DNA from: a virus
Reading direction: 5' to 3' (one strand)
IMG/VR virus record: IMGVR_UViG_3300037502_004185
Coordinates: 1-64,000 of that record
Length of the DNA stretch: 64,000 nucleotides
Shown: positions 57,627 to 64,000 of the stretch, one piece after another
How positions within the stretch are numbered: position 1 is the stretch's first letter
Layout of the letters: each line of letters begins with the position of its first letter
The notes under the pieces: generated by a model
What the model saw: only the letters and a program-made list of their open reading frames with translations
What the model was told of the DNA's origin: nothing
Databases searched by the model: none
Translations under genes and position numbers: made by a program

Positions 57627-58249
57627 GCTTTGGCAGCCTCTAATTGCGCTTCAAGTTCCTTGGTTTCTTGCTTCTCTTGCTCTAATGCAGCTTCAAGATC
57701 GGCTACACGGCGTTGGTCTTCTTCCAACTTCGTGCGAACACTGTCCCGAGCGGCTAGGGCGTTGGTGTAATTGGATTGTGCAACCTGCTCGGCTGCCTTG
57801 GCTTCTTCCAATCGCTTAGCAATAGAACGTGTGGCTGGTTGAATGTCTGAGGTGTCTTTAACGGCCTGTGCCGCTTTGCGAGCTACTTGCTTGTCAAACT
57901 TGCTTTGGTTGCGCTCCATTAGGCGAACCATTTCACGCGCAAGCTCGCGTTCGTTCTTCACGCTTGGGATAGGCTGTTTCGTGTTGTTCAGTGTCATTTG
58001 GTAAATGTCACCCTCATCACCCACAAACAGCGTCATGGACTGGCCATTATCAAAGAACAGTTTGGCGCGTTTTACTGTCTCGCCGTCTCGTCTCGTTTTC
58101 TTGTTCGAGGCTTCTACGTCTGTAACAGTCGCACCCGCTTGTTTTAACGCAGTGATCAGACTCTTAAGGCCGCGTTCGGTCACGTTGTCAAAATCGACCA
58201 CCACATAGTTGTGCGACTGGTCTAGTGCAAACTTGCTGTTGTTACGCAA
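57623..58249 (-). CDS. Short DarA-N-like protein
   Basis: Protein of about 208 residues. The first 120 match the same DarA-type domain seen in the large protein downstream (TERGLKSLITALKQAGATVT, AKLFFDNGQSMTLFVGDEGD, LAREMVRLMERNQSKFDKQV), followed by a coiled coil to the end. TTG at 58249 is used (GAGGA eight bases upstream); another TTG lies two codons earlier. It looks like a standalone version of the head of its neighbour, perhaps a partner in co-packaging. Confidence 0.6.
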   Translation of the reverse strand: MRNNSKFALDQSHNYVVVDFDNVTERGLKSLITALKQAGATVTDVEASNKKTRRDGETVKRAKLFFDNGQSMTLFVGDEGDIYQMTLNNTKQPIPSVKNERELAREMVRLMERNQSKFDKQVARKAAQAVKDTSDIQPATRSIAKRLEEAKAAEQVAQSNYTNALAARDSVRTKLEEDQRRVADLEAALEQEKQETKELEAQLEAAKA

Positions 58250-58655
58250 TTTCAAATTCCTCTGAATATGTCGTACAGGTAGGGAAGATTTTGTATAGCG
58301 GATTGATTAGGGAACAGGAGCGCTCAATCTTCACGTCCAGAATCCACTCGCCGTGTAGCTTTTCCCCTGCTTCACGTTCAAGCAATTTGCGGTCGAACGT
58401 TAGGTATTCGCTGTTATTTCCGGCGTGTGAAAAGTCGAGTTTACGTGTGCGAGTAATGACGGCTTTTGGTCGTTTCTTACTTTGCAACGAATAGGTTAAT
58501 GTCCCATTCGTAATAGCTCGGTTAGATTGATAACCAAGAACGAATCGAATCACTTCGGGATCGTCCATCTGGTTTGCATGCAGTATTTTTACTGCGTTTC
58601 GTTTAAGCAAAAATCGGTCAGCAATGGCTAGGCCAATCACTGCAAATTCCATCAT
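58242..58655 (-). CDS. Hypothetical protein
   Basis: Protein of 137 residues. The N-terminus is mildly hydrophobic (MMEFAVIGLAIADRFLLKRN) and the rest is mixed (VIRFVLGYQSNRAITNGTLT, then GEKLHGEWILDVKIERSCSL). It overlaps the holin gene stop (ATGA) with CCGGAGGG upstream, and the DarA-like gene downstream. No family recognised; position between the holin and dar genes is shared with small accessory genes in P1. Confidence 0.55.
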   Translation of the reverse strand: MMEFAVIGLAIADRFLLKRNAVKILHANQMDDPEVIRFVLGYQSNRAITNGTLTYSLQSKKRPKAVITRTRKLDFSHAGNNSEYLTFDRKLLEREAGEKLHGEWILDVKIERSCSLINPLYKIFPTCTTYSEEFEIA

Positions 58656-58975
58656 TTGCTTTGCCCTCCGGTATTAAAGAATCTCGCTAACGTGTGGCTA
58701 GCTAGTTTGCGGATAAAGTTAATTGAGTCTGCTCCGTTGTTTGACGCGATGAGGACAAGCGCGCTGGTGTAACCAGACTCCACACCCTCACTGTCACACA
58801 AGTAAGCGACTATCAAACCGACCACCAACGCCAGCGTTAGCTCGGTTAAAAAGTCAAGGAATCCACCAGCCAAACGTTGCTCGCGTATGCCTTGGAGATA
58901 TGACCCAACACCACTGAGGACGGATAGAGCCAGAACGCTAATAGCAAAGCTCTCACCAACAACTGATACTGGCAT
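58652..58975 (-). CDS. Holin, LydA type
   Basis: Protein of 107 residues, the size of P1 LydA. Three hydrophobic segments lie at about 10-27, 44-60 and 68-80, with the family-type core ELTLALVVGLIVAYLCDSEG followed by YTSALVLIASNNGADSI. It makes the lesions that end the lytic cycle. AAAGGGGGATTTA precedes the ATG. Upstream a copy of the dispersed operator with one mismatch (59008-59018) lies 17 bp before TATAAA, so the gene would be under the same regulator. Confidence 0.75.
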   Translation of the reverse strand: MPVSVVGESFAISVLALSVLSGVGSYLQGIREQRLAGGFLDFLTELTLALVVGLIVAYLCDSEGVESGYTSALVLIASNNGADSINFIRKLASHTLARFFNTGGQSK

Positions 58976-59007
58976 TAAATCCCCCTTTTATATGTGTCTT
59001 GCAAAGT

Positions 59008-59018
59008 GTATTCGGAAT
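59008..59018 (-). promoter_or_regulatory. Dispersed operator at the holin/dar promoter
   Basis: GTATTCGGAAT on the plus strand (one mismatch). On the minus strand it occupies the -35 position relative to TATAAA. Confidence 0.5.
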
Positions 59019-59116
59019 GATGTCGATTGCTCAATAGACGGGCGTTACTTACTTTTTAAAGGCTATAAAATAGGGCTCGTTTAGGGGAAAAAGAGATTTA
59101 TCAACGGTCTACATAA

Positions 59117-59265
59117 AGAAAAACCTCTCACCCAACGAGTGAGTGAGAGGCTAATCCAACCGTTTTGTCGCGCGGCAACGCGAGCAAAACATTCCACGAG
59201 GAAGCAATGAGGTGAAATCTATATTTGAGAGATTTGGATTATATCCAATTTCGTTTTCGCATCAA
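59117..59265 (-). ncRNA. Small transcription unit (candidate sRNA)
   Basis: Minus-strand promoter TTGATG (59260-59265), 16 bp, TATAAT (59238-59243). The transcript of about 110 bases has an internal stem GTTTTG/CAAAAC with CGCG/CGCG and ends at CCTCTCAC/GTGAGAGG with five T (59119-59150). No reading frame with a start was seen. Confidence 0.45.
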
Positions 59266-59276
59266 TATGCGCCAAT

Positions 59277-59294
59277 GTTCTCGCATGCGAAAAC
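59277..59294. repeat. ParB-type palindrome 11 (outlier)
   Basis: GTTCTCGCATGCGAAAAC, 7.2 kb away from the other copies, just after the tail-fibre terminator and upstream of the sRNA candidate promoter. Confidence 0.7.
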
Positions 59295-59305
59295 TTTTGC
59301 AAGAA

Positions 59306-59332
59306 AAAAGGGACAGCATTGTGTCCCTTTGG
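59306..59332 (-). terminator. Tail-fibre terminator
   Basis: AAAGGGACA/TGTCCCTTT-type stem with T tract on the minus strand, just after the tail-fibre gene. Confidence 0.8.
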
Positions 59333-59339
59333 TTGATGG

Positions 59340-61973
59340 TTATGGCTTGATGTAGCGAATTGTAAAATGGCCACCTCCTACTGCTACTTTACCACCTACA
59401 GAAATGAACCTCACCGTGTCATTTACGTTAAGGTGGCCTACCCATTTAGCGGTTGGAGTTGCCAATGCGTTATCCCCAACAGTACAACTATTGGTAATTT
59501 TCGTCGCATTGTTAACTTGGATTCGAGCCGAAACAGTATCGTCCTGACCTGTAGCGCGCACTCGTCTATAGTCAGTAAACTCGATGTAATATGTGCCAGC
59601 TTTTACAACCTTAAATCCTGTTGTTGGGTTAACCCAAGTCATTAGCGATGCAGACTCCGTTGTGCGTCCAGCCCAGTTGCGAGCATACCAAGTAACATGA
59701 CCTTGTAGCACACCAGATGTCGTGTTTGATGGATCGTTGCCCACCATAATATCGCCAACGGGCGCTGTTGGAATACTGTTAAACTTAGCGTCTACATAGT
59801 CTTTACGTGTTAATGAATGAGCTGCCGAGCTTTGAGGCGAACCCGCATACACATTACCGCCATATACCTCTACGTAGTTGCTTCTACGGTTAGTGTAGAA
59901 TCTAATTCGACCATCAGAGTTTGTAAGAATCTGAATACCAGCACGAATGTTAGTTCCATCGTAGTAAGAGGCAAAAGCCCAATGAGCACCTGTACTGTCT
60001 GGTACATTAACACTGTAAGCAGCATAACCGTTACCACCCCAAGTGCCATCATAGAAGTTAGGAGCTACACGAGCTACCTTTGCTTTGGCAGACCAAGAAC
60101 CCGCAGTAAACTGTCCATCAGTACGAACCAATGAGCTACCGAAAAAGACACCAGAAGTAAACTTAGCTAAGTCATTGATGCGAAGCCAGTTGCCGTCTGT
60201 ATTACGAAATGCAGCTCGCCCACCTAATGAAATGCTCTGATTGAGCATTACATCAATCCCTTTAGCAAAGGTAAACGTGGAGTAAGAGTAAAAACCGCTT
60301 GAGGCTTCAGTCTCCATGTGACAGTAGGATGTGTTGCGTGAGCCAATCCAAGTTTTCTTTGCAGAGTAATTGAGCTCTAAACCCTTTCCATCAACAGAGT
60401 TAATTGCACCTAAGTCTTTATTGTAAGACGTATAGCTAGTGACCATTCGCCCTTTGACAATACCCGCTGGTTGAGTTGCACCTTTGTTACTAACGTAAGG
60501 CGTAATGGTGTGACTACACATGTATCGAATTAGGATGTTCGTACTGTAGGCACTACGTGTTTTTACATAGATAGCGTAATTATCACCGCTAGTATTCACC
60601 CAACCAAACTCACTAAATGGCAAGCCGCTAGGATGGTCTGTAATAACCTGACCATTTAGACCTTTAGGGCTTCCGTTACTGGCTCGCAGAATCATTTGGT
60701 GTCGTGACGACTGATAGTGCAAGTCAGTGTTAAAGCCAGCACCACCAAAGAACTCAATAACCGCAGTAGAGCTTGATTGAGGCATCGTTACATTGGCAAC
60801 CAAGCACCAAGAGTTGTCACTACCTAAAGAGGTGCGCACAACCTCTGTACGGTTGAATGCCTCGGTAACTACCTTGCTACCTGATACTTCTATAGGCACA
60901 TTACTGACTACTTTGCTCTTATTTAGGGTTAGGTATGCGGGCGTTGAGTTGTGCGCACCACCTACACCAATTTTTACCTCGGCTTTTGCGTCGGTTGAGC
61001 CGTTAGTTAGATACATAATTTGGCGATTACCAATCAAACCGTAACCATCCATTTTTACATGGTCGGTTGATGGAACCGTATTACCAGCTCTAGTACCTTG
61101 CACTTCAACGCTACGGTTGGAAGATACCGACTCTGTTGTGCTTAGTGAGCCGTATAGCGTTGTTTCACCACCTTTGCGGATCTTCAATCGACTTGAAGCG
61201 TCACTCTCCACAACCTCAAAGGTGCCATCGGTTTTCGTTTCTATATGGAATCGCTTACCTGTATGGCCTAAGTGAAGTTGTGAGACGTTACTTGCGCCCT
61301 CATCGATGAGTAGGCCGCCAGTTAATGTACCACCTGCAAGTTTCAGGTAGCGGCCATCGGCTTGCGCTTGAGTCATCTTCGACGCTGCAAGGTCATACGC
61401 TTTCTTAACTGCACCTGCCGCCGCAAATTTCACGTCACTGGCATCGTTAATCGCCGCCGTGAATGCGTAGTTAGGTACGTTGGATAAGCCAACTTGAGCT
61501 TTTGTTACCTTGTGTGGGTTTGATGTGTCGGATTTGTGTTGAGCGATATTGGTTGTAATGGCCGCTACCGCATCTTCTTGATCCATTAACGCATCACCTA
61601 GCTCTTTGATTGTATCTAGCGCTTCTGCTGGCGCACCACCAATCAAAGTGCTGATACGGTCGTCGGTGTGCTTGTTCGCGTTTGTCTCTGCTTGCTCCGC
61701 TCGGTCATAAGCTGCGTTACCGCGATTTAAACCCTCAACGCCTTTGTCGTATGCCTGTTTAACAGCACCAGCGGTCGCAAGCTTGCTGTTGGACGTATCC
61801 GATACCGAGCTGGTGGCCGGATAGTTCGGTACGTTACCTAAGCCTACTTGTGCCTTTGTGACTCCGTGCGGGTTTGTTTTCTTGCTAGCATGCTCATCAA
61901 CTTTCGTAGCGATTTCTTCACGAATTTTGCGAGCCGGACTACCACCAACTTGAGTCAATTTTTTTAATGCCAT
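59340..61973 (-). CDS. Tail fibre protein
   Basis: Protein of 877 residues. The N-terminal ~200 hold repeats of the tail-fibre type, NPHGVTKAQVGLGNVPNYPA and NPHKVTKAQVGLSNVPNYAF, each followed by a T-A-G-A-V-K-x-A-Y-D helix. The middle and end are beta-rich and Gly/Ser/Thr-rich. The C-terminus (YYIEFTDYRRVRATGQDDTV, then GGGHFTIRYIKP) is a likely receptor-binding tip. It would form the trimeric fibre that selects the host. It has one Chi site. Followed directly by a terminator. Confidence 0.85.
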   Translation of the reverse strand: MALKKLTQVGGSPARKIREEIATKVDEHASKKTNPHGVTKAQVGLGNVPNYPATSSVSDTSNSKLATAGAVKQAYDKGVEGLNRGNAAYDRAEQAETNANKHTDDRISTLIGGAPAEALDTIKELGDALMDQEDAVAAITTNIAQHKSDTSNPHKVTKAQVGLSNVPNYAFTAAINDASDVKFAAAGAVKKAYDLAASKMTQAQADGRYLKLAGGTLTGGLLIDEGASNVSQLHLGHTGKRFHIETKTDGTFEVVESDASSRLKIRKGGETTLYGSLSTTESVSSNRSVEVQGTRAGNTVPSTDHVKMDGYGLIGNRQIMYLTNGSTDAKAEVKIGVGGAHNSTPAYLTLNKSKVVSNVPIEVSGSKVVTEAFNRTEVVRTSLGSDNSWCLVANVTMPQSSSTAVIEFFGGAGFNTDLHYQSSRHQMILRASNGSPKGLNGQVITDHPSGLPFSEFGWVNTSGDNYAIYVKTRSAYSTNILIRYMCSHTITPYVSNKGATQPAGIVKGRMVTSYTSYNKDLGAINSVDGKGLELNYSAKKTWIGSRNTSYCHMETEASSGFYSYSTFTFAKGIDVMLNQSISLGGRAAFRNTDGNWLRINDLAKFTSGVFFGSSLVRTDGQFTAGSWSAKAKVARVAPNFYDGTWGGNGYAAYSVNVPDSTGAHWAFASYYDGTNIRAGIQILTNSDGRIRFYTNRRSNYVEVYGGNVYAGSPQSSAAHSLTRKDYVDAKFNSIPTAPVGDIMVGNDPSNTTSGVLQGHVTWYARNWAGRTTESASLMTWVNPTTGFKVVKAGTYYIEFTDYRRVRATGQDDTVSARIQVNNATKITNSCTVGDNALATPTAKWVGHLNVNDTVRFISVGGKVAVGGGHFTIRYIKP

Positions 61974-62070
61974 TCAGAAATATGCCTTTCTCAATTCATT
62001 GACTAGCAACTCCGACAAAGCGCCGGAGCCACGTTGTTAGTGGGGAAAGTAGGAAAGGAAAGGGCATGGC

Positions 62071-63189
62071 TTATTTGAAGCCGATAACAGTCACAATGTC
62101 GCCAGCTTGTAGCTGTTCACCGAACGTAATTGTGTTGCCAGATAGACTCCATACACCTGCGTTTTGCATTACACCGCATACGCTTAGAACAAGAACGGCA
62201 GAGATAGTACCTGCGGGTAGAGTGACGGTAGTTGATGCCGCTTCTAGCGTAATATCGACAGTGCGGATCGCGTCTTTGATTGTTGCGGCTACGCTTGATT
62301 TGGTCGCGTATTTACCGTCAGATTCCGCTTTGGTGTATGACGCGCCGCTAGCAGCAAGGCCGCTACGTGCTTCTGAAATGATTTGCGCTTTTGTTGAGTT
62401 CTCAAGTTTCGCAGCGTTAGCGGCAGTTTCGCCAGCGCCTAGCGCGCCCACGTCTTCTGCTGTTAGCTCGATGTTTTGGCTTAGCGCGTGACCGTTGATA
62501 GTGCGAGTCTTTGGTACTGCATTCACAACGCGAGAGTCGTTACCCTCCATTACTGTGCCAGCGGCATTACCAAAGTTTTTGTTGAACGCTGTGTTTTTGC
62601 TAAACGCTGGCTCTGCACCTACGTCTGTAGCTTCAAGCACTACGTTACCGCGCTGGCCGTTAACAGATGAAACCGCATCTGTTGGCGTTAACAGTTCTTG
62701 CCAGTTCGCTAGTGTGCTTGCTGGTTGGCGCATAAGAACGAATGATTTACGCAGATCCGAACGGATTGCCATATCACCCTCTTGCGCTGTCAGAGCAAGC
62801 ATTTCCGCTTCTGATTTAACAGGGAACGTTTCTTTGATAGCGATAGCTGGCAATTGGCCTTGTGGGATCTTACCTGTGCTATCTAGCGTAGCCACGCCCT
62901 CTGCAACGCCTTTCTTGTTGTTAGGGATGTAGTCGTGCGTGTGGCTTGCTGGCGCTGCGCCCACATCTGAGTGAGTCAGAGTCACATCACCTGTTAGTGG
63001 CTTGTTATTGATAGTGCGAGAGGTAGGGACAAGGTTCGCGCGCGCTTCACTAACAACCTGAGCTTTAGTTTTGCCCTCAAGTTTTGATGCGTCTGCCGCG
63101 CGAGCGCCTACTGGCAATGCGCCAACGTCTTGTGCTGTTAAGTCAGAAACTAGACGGTTAATGCGAGTTAATTTGTTTTGTGTAGCCAT
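62071..63189 (-). CDS. Tail fibre protein, second
   Basis: Protein of 372 residues with fibre-type repeats (TINNKPLTGDVTLTHSDVGA, TINGHALSQNIELTAEDVGA) and a C-terminal small beta domain (TTVTLPAGTISAVLVLSVCG, then GEQLQAGDIVTVIGFK). The final 90 residues have the same plan as the end of the next upstream fibre gene (strand, G-E-x-x-A-G-x-x-x-T-x-x-G). Probably an adaptor or segment of the same fibre. Short for a complete fibre, so it may form a hinge or a proximal part. Confidence 0.75.
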   Translation of the reverse strand: MATQNKLTRINRLVSDLTAQDVGALPVGARAADASKLEGKTKAQVVSEARANLVPTSRTINNKPLTGDVTLTHSDVGAAPASHTHDYIPNNKKGVAEGVATLDSTGKIPQGQLPAIAIKETFPVKSEAEMLALTAQEGDMAIRSDLRKSFVLMRQPASTLANWQELLTPTDAVSSVNGQRGNVVLEATDVGAEPAFSKNTAFNKNFGNAAGTVMEGNDSRVVNAVPKTRTINGHALSQNIELTAEDVGALGAGETAANAAKLENSTKAQIISEARSGLAASGASYTKAESDGKYATKSSVAATIKDAIRTVDITLEAASTTVTLPAGTISAVLVLSVCGVMQNAGVWSLSGNTITFGEQLQAGDIVTVIGFK

Positions 63190-63261
63190 AAAAGATCCAA
63201 TTTATTTGTTAGTTAAAAAGGGCATTTATGGGGAATAGGGTTAGGGGAATTTGAAAACTGA

Positions 63262-64000
63262 TTAGCCGACCAAGGTGATCTCCGTTCCTGCTGCAATTTC
63301 GCCAACAAACTGGATAACACCAGTGTCCGGCACAATGGTGTAAGCAAAGTCTTTCGATTGCTGCACACCTTGTAGGAACACAAGCTTAATCGCTCGCTCT
63401 GTAAATGCTGGCGGGATAGCGAATGTGTTCGAGGTATTAGGGAAGTGGCTATGGAATACTTCCATAGGCGAGCCAGTAGCGCCACTATTGATGATGGATT
63501 CAAGCTTATCGATGTACCCTTGAAGCTCGGCAATGATCGTGCTTGATGTTGCCGATGGCGAACCAAGCGTAATCACCACTTCATCACCCGCCTCAAGTGG
63601 CTCGGCCACTTGGACTTCGTTCGTGTCTTTGAGGAACTGCCAAGCGCTGCCTTTGGTCTGCACAATGCCTTGAATAGACATTGCATCCACTTCTGGCACT
63701 TCATAAGGCAATGCGATTCTTGTCTCGCCACCAGCCGCAATATATGGCCAATGCTCAACCGTTTTGTTGTAGGCTGCGACCGCTTTATCGTGGACTAACT
63801 TGATCGCTTTTGCCGTGGCATACAGCTGATCGCTATCTACGTTAATCTCACTGGTTGCCGCCCAGTTGTTTACCAATCCAAGGCCAACTTGTTCTTTGGT
63901 TACGTGGTGCGGGTTTTCACGGTCTGCGTAGTGCGCTTTAGCCTCGGCGCGCATCGCATATTGATTGTGTGGGTCTGGATGTGAAATGTGCCCTTCGAGG
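63262..64000 (-). CDS. Tail fibre protein, third (partial)
   Basis: The reading frame is open to the window edge, so only the C-terminal ~245 residues are seen. It contains HPDPHNQYA (63958-63984) and NPHHVTKEQVGLGLVNNWAA, both standard tail-fibre motifs; the ATG at 63954 is internal. C-terminal domain ALPYEVPEVDAMSIQGIVQT through VIQFVGEIAAGTEITLVG, similar to the end of the 372-residue fibre protein. Confidence 0.8.
   Translation of the reverse strand, partial: LEGHISHPDPHNQYAMRAEAKAHYADRENPHHVTKEQVGLGLVNNWAATSEINVDSDQLYATAKAIKLVHDKAVAAYNKTVEHWPYIAAGGETRIALPYEVPEVDAMSIQGIVQTKGSAWQFLKDTNEVQVAEPLEAGDEVVITLGSPSATSSTIIAELQGYIDKLESIINSGATGSPMEVFHSHFPNTSNTFAIPPAFTERAIKLVFLQGVQQSKDFAYTIVPDTGVIQFVGEIAAGTEITLVG

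Noticed and set aside
1-64000. tRNA, rRNA, CRISPR arrays and insertion sequences
   Set aside because: Looked for T-loop-like sequences, regularly spaced repeats and transposase genes; none were convincing.

Overview
The window looks like part of a P1-type phage-plasmid: a temperate tailed phage whose prophage is a low-copy plasmid. Phage genes include PacA/PacB-like terminase subunits, a Prt-like portal with a Pro-like head-processing protein, DarB, DarA and DdrB-type anti-restriction proteins, a LydA-type holin and a run of tail-fibre genes. Plasmid genes include a Rep_3 initiator beside an iteron/DnaA-box/GATC-rich origin, and a ParA plus KorB-like ParB operon. Moderate GC content, about fifty copies of the enterobacterial Chi octamer and the gene style point to a gammaproteobacterial host. 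Vibrionaceae is my best guess, but no gene in the window fixes the host.

Layout. 0-8.3 kb: plus-strand accessory genes (KAP-type NTPase, HicAB-like toxin-antitoxin pair, GT25 glycosyltransferase, ASCH protein, small orphans). 8.6-14.0 kb: minus-strand block of small genes, including two proteins that look like separated and inactivated halves of the large terminase, an AP2-like protein, a catalytic-domain-only tyrosine recombinase and a probable repressor. 14.1-16.0 kb: operators and one plus-strand gene. 16.0-18.9 kb: pacB/pacA with a P1-like pac candidate. 19.2-22.4 kb: accessory membrane genes separated by small transcription units. 22.4-31.9 kb: long minus-strand early/DNA-metabolism region (Dam-like methylase, two IHF-like proteins, VRR-NUC nuclease, SSB, regulators). 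32.0-36.7 kb: replication region with a type I toxin-antitoxin candidate, oriV, rep and a structured RNA. 37.2-39.8 kb: pro and prt. 40.2-58.3 kb: the anti-restriction (dar/ddr) island with the parAB operon inside it. 58.2-64.0 kb: holin and tail fibres, the last running off the window.

Regulation seems to be layered on short dispersed sites. (i) An 11-bp element, ATTCCGAACAC, sits at promoters across the whole window, much as P1 C1 operators do. (ii) An 18-bp palindrome, GTTTTCGCATGCGAAAAC, occurs about twelve times between 46.9 and 59.3 kb, around parAB and the anti-restriction genes, and is the likely ParB (KorB-like) site. (iii) Several short units with their own promoter and terminator look like small RNAs. 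All motif counts, alignments and promoter calls were made by eye; no search was run.
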